From positions 39,332,237 to 39,396,236 of the forward strand of contig JAKTNV010000010.1 of the NCBI GenBank assembly GCA_022747635.1: a stretch of 64,000 bases of DNA, given 5' to 3'. The DNA comes from Hetaerina americana. Lineage: Eukaryota; Arthropoda; Insecta; Odonata; Calopterygidae. The position numbers and the translations under genes were made by a program. A model generated the notes under the pieces. The model saw only the letters and a program-made list of their open reading frames with translations, made no database searches and had not been told where the DNA came from. Shown here piece after piece: positions 44,654-58,160 of the stretch (the stretch's first letter is position 1; every line of letters starts with the position of its first letter).

Positions 44654-45898
44654 CGAGGTCTGTTCAAAAGGTATCGCGAATTTTGAATTTTCGCTGGTTA
44701 TATACATTTGATTTTCGATGTTTGCGGCGTTATGTTGGTACTTACGTCTCTCCCTTATGCCGAAAAGTTCGGCCATTGGTAATGTTCAGTTAATTGTTGA
44801 CAGCTGTTTTGCTTAGACGTGTTTTGGCTTGTCTTCGATTTTTGCCTGTTCTGAAAAATGAATCAAAGAATCTGTACCAAATTTTGTGTGAAACATGAAA
44901 TTAAGTGCGCTGACGCATTCCGAATGTTGACTGTGGCATATAGAGAAGCTACCTTGAACCGAAGTAACGTTTATCGGTGGTACGAAATGTTATCAGAGGG
45001 CCGAGAAGATGTGAACGACGAAGAGCGCTGCGGATGCCCAAGTGTGTCAACAACAGACAAAACATTGATGAAGTGAAGAAAATAGCATTGGCCAATCGTC
45101 GAATCACCATAAGAGAAGTTCCCGAGGACTTAAATATATCAATTGGCTCGTGTCATTCGATTTCTACCAATGATTTGGGCATGACACGGGTCGCCGCGAA
45201 ATTTGAACCAACATTGCTCAATATCGACCAAAAACAGCAACGCTATGAAAACATTGCTAATGAGGTGTTGGACTCTGTTTGCGACGACTCAAATTTGCTC
45301 CACAGGGTCATACAACTGGTGAGGAATCATGGGTTTATGGCTATGACGTTGGAACTCCCAAACATCCCAATGGAAGCTGCAGCACGAGCCCAGACCGAAA
45401 AAAAGTTCGGTCGAATGTGAAAGTGTTGCTCACAGTTTTCTTCGATTGCAGGGGCGTGGTGCATCATGAGTTCTTGCCACAGGGTAGAACGGTAAATAAG
45501 GAATATTACCCGCAATTTCTGCGCAATTTGCGCGAATCAATCCACCACAAACGCCCGGATTTGTGGAAGAATAAAAATTGGCTTTTGCACCATGACAACG
45601 CCCCTGCTCATACATCGTAACTTGTGCGCGGCCAAAAACAACACGCTAATGATGCCGCAGCCACCGTACTCTTTAGATTTGGCCCACAGTAACTTTTTCT
45701 TGTTCCCGAAACTGAAGAGGTCCATGAAAGGACGACGCTACGCTACGATTGACGAGATAAAGACTGCATCGAAGAGGGAGCTGAACAAGCTCACAAAAAA
45801 TGATTTTTTTAAGTACTTCGAGGAATGGAGAAAACGTTGGCACAAGTCTATAATATCTAATGGGAATAACTTTGAAGAGGACAAAATAGATATTCATG
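44654..45898 (+). mobile_element. Mariner element M5 (right end missing)
   Basis: Left terminal repeat CGAGGTCTGTTCAAAAGGTA at 44654 after a TA. It aligns with M6 at a constant offset of 9145 bases with no insertion or deletion down to GATATTCATG (45898), where homology stops before the right terminal repeat. The only differences I see against M6 are four substitutions, all after about 45809. Confidence 0.9.
44858..45898 (+). pseudogene. Mariner transposase pseudogene, M5
   Basis: Start MNQRICTKFCVKHEIKCADA at 44858, then NVYRWYEMLSEGREDVNDEE. A frameshift near 45070 follows TTDKTLMK. The next segment reads KIALANRRITIREVPEDLNI through DSVCDDSNLLHRVI. A 2-base insertion (CA, about 45312) shifts frame just before TGEESWVYGYD, where the first catalytic Asp is replaced by Glu. 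The next block is VRSNVKVLLTVFFDCRGVVH to LLHHDNAPAHTS (second Asp intact) with a stop at 45617. The last block has [20 protein letters not shown], where Asn replaces the third catalytic Asp. The protein is inactive. All these lesions are shared with M6. Confidence 0.9.
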
Positions 45899-46310
45899 TC
45901 CTAATTTTTTAAAACTTCATATTGCAAACGACAATTTTTACTTATTAACACACAAAATAGATAAAAATTTAACGATTGACCGCTGTTCCTAGAGGAAATT
46001 GATTGTACAAATAGACCAAAATGCAATATTAATCGTTTTACTGCCATTAATATGCAAGCATACATTATGCATTTGACGTTTCTCAGATTATTTTTCCGTG
46101 GAAAGGCACAAACATTCCATATCACACACACGACAAAAAAGGGCTCCGTAATTCCAAAAAGTGAAATGCTTTTCCATATATCTTCAACCACAAGGTAAAC
46201 TTTAAAGACTAGTTTAGCGTTCCTCTTGTGTAAAATGTATATATTTGAAGAAATAGAGCCAGTATCTCGATTAATTTAAAAAAACGTTCAGATGCTCAGA
46301 AATGGCTAAG
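45899..46310. other. Unassigned AT-rich stretch
   Basis: No recognisable feature follows the abrupt end of M5. Confidence 0.4.
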
Positions 46311-46314
46311 TGTT

Positions 46315-46398
46315 AACGGCGTCAACCGCATTAAAACGTGACGTCTTCCGGCTAGTACACGAACGCTCTTACCAGCAAGCTACCGGGTACGTTTTTAA
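46315..46398 (-). repeat. Degenerate tRNA-like head (possible SINE or tRNA relic)
   Basis: The minus strand reads TAGCTTGCTGGTAAGAGCG (from about 46384), a good match to a Pol III A box with tRNA D-arm. It is followed by an anticodon-arm-like stretch and a poor B box (CGTTTTAATGC). No body or tail was defined. Confidence 0.35.
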
Positions 46399-46399
46399 A

Positions 46400-49300
46400 A
46401 TCTTTTTCATCTTCCTATCCCCCTATGCCAATCGAATATCAGAGGATGTCTCGATGAATATATGTACATCAACCCCCTGAGAAAATATTTGCTTCTGGCG
46501 ATGCATGGAGTTCTACTGGGCGAGGCCCGTGAATGTGCTTACCTCTATCACTCAGGAAACCGCCTTAGGTCCTGCACATTAATGGCATCGCCATCTCCCG
46601 CCTTGGTTTCTCTGGTCTCGAATTAAACATTTTAAACTTGACCTGATAAATATAAACTCCCATCTTAATGCTAGCAAATCGGAGCAGCTGTTTTTCTCTA
46701 AAGGCGAAACTGAACTACCAACTTATGAAATGTTACGGGTCTTCGGTTTTGACACCTCTATTCTTTTCACATTATTGTGCACGCTATTGTCACTCTGAAC
46801 GGGCGATTTATCGCCATGTGTCATGGCTCTTCAGTTAAGTTTTAAGTTATTCACTGACCGGTACTTCTGTAAATGTACTCTTAACCTTCCGTCATGAAGG
46901 AGCTACGATGCTCATATGAGCTAAGGAACATTCCACTCTCCATTACATAATTCTAAGCTGTGTCACAGGAGTTAAAATAGGGTCCCTGCCCCAAGATCCT
47001 GTGCTTCGTCTCCTTAAAATGCGAAAATTTAATACTCATCGGCAGTACAAGAGCCATTTAATCAATATCTTAACATGCTATGTTCATGGGATCTTAAGGT
47101 CGGCATAAGCGTCTCCAAATTTTTATCATAACTCCTTGCACTACCGACCGAATATTTACCAACCTTGCTTTAAGAATGAAATTTCAATCTTAGAAGCTAT
47201 CATATAGGACAAAAATTCAAAGATCACATTAACCTCTGTACAGGCATGCAAAATACGAATATTCAAGTTCATAAATAATTTGTGGGCCGAGAAAAAACGC
47301 GTCCACGAAAATTGTTTCCGTAAATCCAAAAGTAAATTGCAAAATAGATATATAAAAAATACTTGTATATATCGATGAAGGATTGGTTCCTAAAACATAG
47401 ATAGTGTTTTCCGGAGCAATGTTAGCTTTCTTTCGGTAAAGAAATTACATACGCACCGAAACACAGTAACAGCAAGGGAATTGAACATTATGAAAATCAA
47501 AGGATTCTGCTGCCCCCTTTCTCGGCTAGCAACAATTAATTGCTCGGCAAAATGTTGAATTATCAACATTTGAGACCCCTAGATCAGTCAGTGCACACGG
47601 CAGGCCTCTCAAAAAATAAAATCTTAATACAGACGAAAGATAATGCTAACAAGTTAACGAATACTTCTCCATCACATTTCCATAGCTAACATTCTCACGC
47701 ACCCTAACGGCGGCTCGTAGAGTATTCTATGGGTGTTCTGCAAAAGTAAATGAATTGCGAAAATGAACGGTAAATGGCTTCCTAATCTATTGGCCTTGGA
47801 AGACATAAACATCAAATGCCACCGAAACATTAATTGGTGGAGCAAAATGTCGCCAGATGGAGGCGAGGAGGGCGGGGCCATGATAAAGAAATGTTATCAG
47901 TAGAAGAATCGCAATAAAAGAATCTCAGTTTGAAATAGACATCACGCATTCGTGCATCGAGCCGCTAATAGCCATTCCCCTACACGTCTACTCTATTTCC
48001 TCGAAAAAATAGAATGCATGGGCCTAGGGAGGAGCGAAGCAACCGAAGTAATTAAATTCAATCAGTGGTAGGAGCGAGCAAATCGCCTCTCGATCGTGGC
48101 AACTAGCGCTCCCACCTCCTTCCCTCGTCCTCGCCGGCCCCCTATTAATTCCGCTATTTCCCTTCATTAACCCCACCGCCGATTGGCTTGCCCCCTTTAA
48201 CTCCCTTGCACCCCGCTCGACACCTCCGCCCTCCACCTTCGACCCTTCCCCGCACGACTCCACAGCCTGCCCCCGCCGAATCGTTCCAACCAACTGTTTC
48301 GACGTCGTCTCCGGCTTCCGAAAAGAAAATTACGCGTTTATGGAGTTGATCGATCGCCGACCAGACGGACCGAAATTAAAAAGCTTCGAAAGAAGCAAAC
48401 GGCGGTCACGGACACACGATGTCCTCGACTAAAGTTAACCTTCCCCGCGAGAGGACTTCCACCACGTCGTCTTCTTCACTTGCTCCTTTGCTTGGCAGTG
48501 AGCATTTCACAACGTACTCGACTGATTTCTTCATACGTAAATACAAAAAACTGTGGGAAGGAAAATGGGGCACTTCATTTCACTTTCTACTGCCGATTGT
48601 ACACATCCTATTACTTTTGGCATTCCGTTAAACTTAAACGAACTTAGTTTCGAATTATGGCTAAAGGGTTGTGGAGTTCTTGTCATTGCCTTCGTTCATT
48701 TAACGCAAATATTTAAAAAATTTCCGATTTCCCTTATTTCAACTTTATGATGATGATGACTGCAATACATCATCACGTAAAATACAATGCAATGCACTTT
48801 TCTGTCAACGGATTTAGTGCAAAAAGAGCGATGGCAAATAGTCGCATAATCCACGTAGTATCAACTGTAAATAATAACTTACAGATCGAAAAAACACAAT
48901 CGTGTGCTAATACCCTTAGTCAAAATTCGACAGTTCCGATGGACGGCCATGAACGACTGTGAATGTCGCTCTACCACGTCACTGGGGTCAGCAGAAGAAA
49001 TGAATCGAAAGCGATGATGTAGAGGACCCCAGACACGGGGAGCAATAAATGCGGGGAAGACCATATTATTACTGCTAATTTGGCATTAGTTACTATCATA
49101 AAGTGGGAAAGGCAAAAACCTCACGCTGGAGTCCCTTTAGAGTAAGCTCGACAAATTAAATATAATCGCTCCAAGTACACTAATGCGGTGCTGGCACATA
49201 ATAATAAAATAATTTCGCGGACGATATAATATGCTAAAAGTATATAATTCTGAGATAAATCACGGATGAGAAACATGAATGATTCGCAGAAAAATGACAT

Positions 49301-52300
49301 ATGCCAAAGAGGATAAATACGTACATATATATATAGGTATAAAGTGTATATCCGATAGAAGAATAGAGTGGAGGACGGCGTCAAAACAATTTTAGGATTG
49401 ATGGTCAGTGATGATGAATTAACGACCAGCTACGTTATAAAAGTATATAAGCTCCATATTTACGCGAGAAAATCTTAAAAGACTTTCGTCAAACGTAAAT
49501 CCTTCCATCATAGAGCGAAAAGGGAGACGTCACACCACAGTGTAATCGTTGGGCACACCTCAGAGGTTACACAGTATCATTAAAGTTCAATCAGTAATAC
49601 AGCGTAAGACAAATCCATCACGCCTACCAGCCTCGACCGGAATCCCGGTCAAAGCGAATGATTTTTACGCTCTGAAATTGTTGCATAGAAATTAGAGATA
49701 TTGATAAGAGTCTAATCAATTGAAACTTTCAGGCAACGGAGGAATTTACATGATAATAGGGGTAGTCAGGTTTTCAAGAAACCTTGAAATGAAATTTAAG
49801 GGAAAAATATTTAATGGGCAAAATTTCTTCCTTAATTACCGTTTAATTCGATCGTCCAATTTTAAATTTTGGGGAACAAAGGGCTGGACTTCCAGAGACT
49901 TGCTTTTAATGATAGGAACCTCAAAATGAATGAGCACGAAAGAAGGACACGGTTACTGTCAAACCTACAAAGTCACCTAACGTGAAATATGGCCCTGATT
50001 TCATTAAAAAGAGCGCATATGATTGCCGAGATTATTTTTCAAGTATTAAACTCATTTTAGAAGGCGACTGAATTTAATCTTTTTATTCCATTTCTACTGC
50101 CAATTCCATCATCCAGCCCTTCGGAGCACGGGAGGTGATACGAGAGAGAGAGAGGAGGGGATATTAAAAATGAACACGAAAGAGCACAGATGGATGAAAG
50201 GAAATGGAACATGACTAATAACGAGAGCTCGGGAAAGGACTAACCGCTCCCAAAGGAGACCCTATGGTCGCATTGATTAAACGTACGCGACTCGCACCAT
50301 TTCCCTGAAAAGTTCCCTTTCTGAAAAAAATCCTCTCGAAATTACGAAAAAAAATCACTTCGAAAGAAGAGATAAACCTCTGTCCCACACGAAACGAGAA
50401 TTGAGAGCAGGAGTCGGATTGCCATTGTGAAGGGGGAGGACTTGTAATTATTGGGGTCCCGATGTACGTCACCATCGACTACTCAAAAATATTCAAAGCA
50501 GAAAACAAACTATAGAAAGAAATATCCTGAGTAATTTATTTTCCCTCAAGAGCGGCGAGAATATTCTCGAGTCCAGCGAAAATCGTCAGTGATAAAATGG
50601 TGGATTTTGTGTCAAATGGCCGTGCTGAAGGGATAAAAATTTAAGTGTGCATTGAGAACGGACAGAAATGACCGATAAAATGATAATAACCTTTAGAGAA
50701 ATTAAAAACTTATATTTTCTTTGATAAACAAGATTAAAATAATTCAGGAGAAAAAATGTTGCCCGCAATACTAAATGTAGAAAGTATACAAACAGGCACC
50801 GAGAATATAATGTTGTACAATGGGGGCAAACATTACCAAATATAAGTAAAACTGCGCTACTCCGCTAGCAGAAAATTTATTCTAATTTTATCTCGCTTAT
50901 CCATATCCTAAGTTATCCGCACCAAAACCTGACATGAACATAAGCATGTACCAATCTCCCGAAAAAAGCATTTAAGTTATAATTTGCAACTTCATTGGAG
51001 CGAGCGGGAATTATACACGTAGTCCGCCGATTGATACAGGCAATTTGACAGTAATTTACTACACTAGGCTTGGTACGACACAAATTAAGACAGCCATTTA
51101 GCCGAAAGGGGTAGAGAAACATGCCAAATTGGCTAACTCTGATTTGTCACGGATTATGCGCCTTGCTTTCCCCTGGCAATAACTGCTCTGGCACTTAAAA
51201 AGTACAGACCGTTAGGGACGTGATAACGCGTCAAAAGGGAGAATCAACATGGGGAACTGGGTTAGGAGGCAACTCCCAGAAAATCATTCGGGGAGAATAA
51301 GTCTCCGGATCCATCAGGTGAGATCACGTAAGCGGGTAAATTATCCCACCCCGATTTTCCCATCGAGTTCTGATGGGAAAGACCTGATGGGGAAAATCCT
51401 AGATGTTCGCCCCTTTATCCCCTCCCTCTCTCTCTCTTACTTACTCCCTCCCTCACGTCTAATTTTGGGCCGAACGATTTCACACTTGGCATCGGCTCAA
51501 TGCCATTTTTCGCTCTCTTCGCGGGAAGCTTTCAAATCGAGCGGATCCCGCGCTGCGTTTTTTTTCCCTTCCCACTCGCGACACAATCACGCCGAAAGGA
51601 GAGCAGCGCCACAAACTCAAGGTAAGTGGGAGGGGGTGATCGCTGGATGGGTCGAGAGTTCGCGAGAGGAGAAATATAAGGGGGGAGTATGTCCCAATTC
51701 CCCGCGCGGTTTGAGGTGGTGACAATAAGGCCGTGCAACATGTCCCCATAAAGACCAACAATCGGCATATATCAGCTACACTGGAAGGGTATCAATTTTT
51801 AAGTGACTACCTGAATGCGAAATAAATTTCTATTACCAACATCAACATAAATTCAATATCCGGCACTATCCAATATCTTGGAAATCCAACGAATTCTGAA
51901 TACATCGACCTCCACCGATTACTTCAAAATATAATGATTTACGACATCTTAGGCATCCACTAATACGTCAACATACAAGTATGCAGGAATTGCAAGTTCG
52001 TGCCTATGCCAAAATTCTGTGCATCGTTGTCGTCGAATTCTATATATACAAAGCTCGAAATCAAAATCTCGAAATGTCACAAGCCTAAGCTTTCCGCCTG
52101 TTGTGGCGGCATGGGACCACTTTGACAAGAGTGGCGGGTGGGTTGCATAACCCACGCTGAAAAATGGCGAACCACCACAAAAACTTAATTTATCTAAGAT
52201 TAAAAATTAATATAACTTCAAATGAAAGCAACTTTCTGTGTATCATCATCAAATGATATCATAAAAGATTATGCCCATAGGACAATTTGGAGAGAGGAAA

Positions 52301-53796
52301 CTAGCGTAATATAGACTAGAAAACATACGAAGAACAAACCTTTATTTCAAAGGAAAGTAAGGCACGAGATAAAATACGGACAAGCAGGCATGCTGAGGGT
52401 AAAGGATCCCCAATGAAAAGTGAATGCAAGACGTAAATATGAAGGGGCGTCATCGAACGACTACGTACAGTTGTTTCAAATATCGAACATCTTTTAGCAA
52501 TAAACATGCAAGTCGGGATTGTGTAATACAATATTATGACAATATTCATGACAATAAATAACGACCAAGCTTTAATCCAACGTATCAAATTATATCAAAA
52601 TAAATTTTAATATTGAAAATAAAAAACAGTGGAATTTTCACCATTCCTAACTGCACTAAAATAGAATTATGTACTCCTAATCGTCGTAAAACGGTGAAAG
52701 CAAGGCACATTAAAATCATTATGCCTTTTTCACACCTGCAGGGCAATAATATTTATTCCTCGCTACTATTTCATCTATCATTATAGCTTAAAAACTTCCA
52801 CGAGGGACCATGAGGATCATTGAAAACTATGTCCGAAAAAAAACCTCGACTTCCACTACCTGATCATATGAAGGAACGGCACTGATGGGTACGTGGATGC
52901 TTTGAGCTGAATTTTGCGAAAACATTGAACTATGGCGTTCATAATACTTTCGATAATCTCCTTTCTTGGGACCGAAAGGACTTCAATAGCGGCTTTTAAA
53001 TATTTTCTGTCATTTTTTAAGACATTGCACTGCTAATAGATAGCGGTGGAGATTTTGGACTGCAATGTCTACGAGAACTATACGCAATTTTATTAGTTGG
53101 CGATTGCATTACCTATCTCGTACAGGTCAACTCATAATCTAGCCAAAGAGGGAATGGACAGCGTAAGTTAAATAAACGAAAACACTGCTAATCCGGATAC
53201 ATTCATTATATCACTTCAGGCCAATAGAGTTAATAAAGACTATTACTAAAGACGTGGTAACTTTCATCTTTGAAATAAAGGAACATCAATTAAGTACATT
53301 GTAAAAAAATGTTATCAGTTTCACCGAGACATTGTTACGTTAGAATCTGCCGTTCCCATAAAACAAAAAAGATTTATTTTACGTAAATACAGTTTCAAAA
53401 TCTGACAGACATGCACCTTACACTATGCCCGAATGACTTCCTAAATAATAAAGGGCAAGACTGCCATCATCTGCCAATACATTCCATAAAACCTGGTTTC
53501 TCTGAAAGACCTACAGCCCCAAGAATTAGTTACCGAAAACGACTTTTATACGCAATGTTTGTGGTAACGAGGAGAATCTGCTTTAATAACGAGCAGAGAA
53601 AGCGAGACTATGGGAAGGTTAAATCAAGGCGGTAGTAAAAACTAATTATACTCATTCCGTTGGGCGGGTGGGAGTGAGGCTGAAGTGAGAAACTCAACTC
53701 TAACCGCATGGGAAATCAAAATCAGTCGTGAGTGTCATTCAATATACATTAAATTCATTCAGTATATGTAATATGTATATAGTATGTATGCATATG
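46400..53796. other. Long unassigned stretch
   Basis: About 7.4 kb with no transposon ends or exons I can support. A C-rich patch at 48090-48300 and a GC-richer patch at 51240-51720 hold longer open frames on both strands (for example 51249-51722 +) that show no recognisable domain. The remainder is AT-rich. Confidence 0.45.
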
Positions 53797-53798
53797 TA

Positions 53799-55098
53799 CG
53801 AGGTCTGTTCAAAAGGTATCGCGAATTTTGAATTTTCGCTGGTTATATACATTTGATTTTCGATGTTTGCGGCGTTATGTTGGTACTTACGTCTCTCCCT
53901 TATGCCGAAAAGTTCGGCCATTGGTAATGTTCAGTTAATTGTTGACAGCTGTTTTGCTTAGACGTGTTTTGGCTTGTCTTCGATTTTTGCCTGTTCTGAA
54001 AAATGAATCAAAGAATCTGTACCAAATTTTGTGTGAAACATGAAATTAAGTGCGCTGACGCATTCCGAATGTTGACTGTGGCATATAGAGAAGCTACCTT
54101 GAACCGAAGTAACGTTTATCGGTGGTACGAAATGTTATCAGAGGGCCGAGAAGATGTGAACGACGAAGAGCGCTGCGGATGCCCAAGTGTGTCAACAACA
54201 GACAAAACATTGATGAAGTGAAGAAAATAGCATTGGCCAATCGTCGAATCACCATAAGAGAAGTTCCCGAGGACTTAAATATATCAATTGGCTCGTGTCA
54301 TTCGATTTCTACCAATGATTTGGGCATGACACGGGTCGCCGCGAAATTTGAACCAACATTGCTCAATATCGACCAAAAACAGCAACGCTATGAAAACATT
54401 GCTAATGAGGTGTTGGACTCTGTTTGCGACGACTCAAATTTGCTCCACAGGGTCATACAACTGGTGAGGAATCATGGGTTTATGGCTATGACGTTGGAAC
54501 TCCCAAACATCCCAATGGAAGCTGCAGCACGAGCCCAGACCGAAAAAAAGTTCGGTCGAATGTGAAAGTGTTGCTCACAGTTTTCTTCGATTGCAGGGGC
54601 GTGGTGCATCATGAGTTCTTGCCACAGGGTAGAACGGTAAATAAGGAATATTACCCGCAATTTCTGCGCAATTTGCGCGAATCAATCCACCACAAACGCC
54701 CGGATTTGTGGAAGAATAAAAATTGGCTTTTGCACCATGACAACGCCCCTGCTCATACATCGTAACTTGTGCGCGGCCAAAAACAACACGCTAATGATGC
54801 CGCAGCCACCGTACTCTTTAGATTTGGCCCACAGTAACTTTTTCTTGTTCCCGAAACTGAAGAGGTCCATGAAAGGACGACGCTACGCTACGATTGACGA
54901 GATAAAGACTGCATCGAAGAGGGAGCTGAACAAGCTCACAAAAAATGATTTTTTGAAGTACTTCGAGGAATGAAGAAAACGTTGGCACAAGTCTATAATA
55001 TCTAATGGGGATTACTTTGAAGAGGACAAAATAGATATTCATGAATAAATAAATAATGAAAAACACAAAAGTCACGATACTTTTTGAACAGACCTCTG
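53799..55098 (+). mobile_element. Mariner element M6 (both ends present)
   Basis: Left end CGAGGTCTGTTCAAAAGGTA at 53799 after TA (53797-53798). The right end, read in complement, is CAGAGGTCTGTTCAAAAAGT (to 55098). The terminal repeats pair over about 30 bp with a few mismatches. Total length about 1.3 kb is normal for mariner. The right flank is a GT/TATG/TA microsatellite, so the right TA target copy cannot be read. Confidence 0.92.
54003..55048 (+). pseudogene. Mariner transposase pseudogene, M6
   Basis: Same structure and lesions as M5: N-terminal frame 54003-54221, frameshift, middle frame to NLLHRVI, 2-base insertion near 54457, TGEES (Glu for the first catalytic Asp), HHDNAPAHTS then a stop, and AHSNFF (Asn for the third Asp). 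An extra stop converts Trp to TGA in the EE-RKRWHKS region (54971-54973). The C-terminus continues in frame through [10 protein letters not shown] to a TAA at 55046-55048. Inactive, yet the copy still has both terminal repeats. Confidence 0.9.
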
Positions 55099-55121
55099 GT
55101 GTGTGTGTGTGTGTATGTATG

Positions 55122-55195
<74 letters not shown>

Positions 55196-55236
55196 TATAT
55201 ACATATGTATATATATATATGTGTGTGTGTGCATGT
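55099..55236. repeat. Compound microsatellite (GT)n(TATG)n(TA)n(GT)n
   Basis: Starts at the right end of M6 and continues through TA and ATATGTAT units to a second GT run. Confidence 0.92.
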
Positions 55237-58160
55237 GTGATTGATGAGTAATGTAGAATAACTCACGAAAATATTATTGCCGATAGAAGAAAATTTTGGC
55301 CTGAGGAAATTTATTTTGCAACCACCGCCCTTCACGCATCGTAACGCCAAAAGCAGGAAAATGTACCTTAATGAAGCTTTCAAGCCAATAACGACGCATT
55401 CCCAGTAATTTCGATATAATACTATCGTTTTTTATGGATTCGTACAATGAATGAATGAGAGAAATCATAAACATGAGTACACCATTTCTCTGCCTGTTGA
55501 ACTTCCTTTTGAGTTCTGCTAACTGCACCCCGGGTTGTTTTGCCTTACTATTCATCAGCATTGCATTGCCTAAGAACACAGACAATCCCGCGCAATTCTG
55601 TGCCACTCTTTGGACAGCGTCAAAGCTCATAATCATGTGCGTCGCAGCGAATGAGTTATCTCGTTTCTCAGTTTTATAGCATTCAGAATTATGAGTTAAG
55701 TAATTCTTCGCTCTTAGCAGGAGAAAACACTGATTGCGTTTCCATGCTCGCAGTCACTCTAGAGGCCCATGTCATTCGTAGCCGCTACCTTATGTGATTC
55801 TGCTTATGAATGTGTGTGGTGATTTTCGATTTAGGGGAAAAACTATTATCATTGCTTAAAAATAATCAAAAATACAACTACTACAAAGAAAAAACCCAGA
55901 CGTTCCACGTTTAAGGGTTACGTTGATGCACAGAAATGCTTCGTACATTATTTAGTAATTATGATGAAAGCCCTATTAAATTAATAGCTTCTAAATCCAT
56001 TCTTTCCTTATCAAGAAGTCCAAAAATATCATACAAATACATATTATGTTATCTTCCATGCTATCAAATCGTTTTCGTTCATGATACTTCCATGAGGCCA
56101 CTTAATTCATTCAATTTTATTACCTTCCTCATTTAAATTATTTCCCCATCCTGACTATCTTCAGCACGCTACAACGAATCCAAAGCACACACACCCACAA
56201 TACTTCCCGGCACCTAAACTATTCCGTTCCGGAAATAACAGCTGCTGAGATCCGAAGCCCTCTGATCATGGAACGAATGGCAAGGCGAATAGATCACCTT
56301 GGGATTGAGGATTTACGTTTCTGAGATAAATATATCCATATTAATTCCAGTACACACGAGATAAACATTTTGCATAGTGTGATACATATGTATATATTTA
56401 TGCACGAGCCATCGCCAAGCGGAAATTATTTTTTTTCAAGGCTTTCTCTCGCAGGAAAAGGGTTTATGTTAACTGCAGCATACATTGCTAAATTTTAATT
56501 AGAAATTAGATTAAGTAAATTCCATACATATCGACTTGCTAACACAACAGCAAACAAACAGTAACCATTTCTGATAAATGAAATAATGTGAAAACGAGAG
56601 AATCTCGCAATATAAGTAAGTAAATAAAAAAACCCTAAACAAAGTACGTACATAACTTTCTATATAACGTTACATGAAAATGCTAAAACGGTGACCAACA
56701 TGTACACTTAACTGCAATATCCTAACGTTCTTTGGGCTGTTTGAAATTTGCCACAAAAATAGCCAAACACTGTTGCTCAAAAATACCAAGTGGGATTTTA
56801 TTTCGGAACGGGCAGTGAGTCAGCACCATACTCGTTTTAGTGGTTACGATCGTGCGGACCAGCACGTACATCCCCCACGCAAGGAAGGCCAGGGTGCATC
56901 ACCGCACTGCACCATTTCCGTACGCCCGGAAAATTACCGCAGCACGCTCGAACTCCATTGCGCGCAAGATTTTCCAATTCCCTACAGAACGGATAATATG
57001 CTTGAATGGCGTCGACTGAGGATCCCTGAGGCATTTTTAAACGCTCAGTCATCATCAGCTGTACGAATGACTCTTCAACATAGGAAGCCTCCAACTCGAA
57101 GAAGGCAGGAAGCATCGCAGCGAAAAAGTTCCTAATTTAACCTGGCTTCCCCTATCTTCCCGAGCAGTGTTTAACACAAATCACAAAATTACCCCACATC
57201 ATATAATACTAATAATAGCAAATAAACTTACGCAAAGTCTACCAGAGGCAAAACATCAGTAGATCACCATCACAGCGCATTGAGAAACGTTGATGTCAGA
57301 TTAGGTTATGTCAGGTGTTGGCATGCCAATGCGCCCAACCCTCTACTACCAAAACAGCACTAAATATGAATTAAAAGCCCTCTTTCATATATCTATATTA
57401 ACATAGCCAGAAAAAACGGATATTGCTTCATGCGTGAAACTAATCACTTAAAAAAATCATTTGGAGATCATCAAAGCCAGCATGCAACTCTAGTGATATC
57501 ATTCGAACCATCAATTGCAGTCTTCACCCAACAGCTGGTCTGAGTGGTTCATGCTGAATTCACCTGGCAGTAAACCTTGAGGAACGTGAAATACGCAGTG
57601 CGGAGGAGGCTGGACGGTTTTTTCATGCAGCCTGTGTTACTCAGAAGTTCCTACTTAAGGAAATCACAAAAGTTGAATTCTCCTGAGTGTGCCCATTGGC
57701 ATCACCTACATTGTAACGTTCGCATACCCGTTCGAAAGCTTAACGCCCTACCACCAAGCTTCTAAGCAAGCGTAGCTCCTTTGATTACGGTCAAGCCTGA
57801 CTGTATTGACACCAATTTACTCCATGCGTAGGAATTCCATAATTACCAAAGTTAGGCATGGATAATTAAAAACTTTATAGCTTATATCTCTTCGAAAGTC
57901 TCAGTGATTTATAATGTTTAAACAAACGCAAACACATTATGATGATTCCTGATTACGGCATAATAACGTTAGCCACTCAAAATTATTTCATTCATTATAT
58001 CAGATAGAAAATCACTAGCGCTGTTAATGTGGCATCACTAACAAGGCAGCAACTACATGCTTTCATTTGAAATTTTAAGAAAATTTTAGGTAACGTAAGA
58101 TAATGTTCACTAAATCAATGGAAAATATGAGGATCGAAATATTAAATACATACGATAACA
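55237..58160. other. Unassigned stretch
   Basis: A 120-codon minus-strand frame (55274-55636) has a balanced, protein-like composition but no family I recognise. A 120-codon plus-strand frame (56773-57135) overlaps a 92-codon minus-strand frame in a GC-richer patch, also unrecognised. No element ends were found. Confidence 0.4.
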
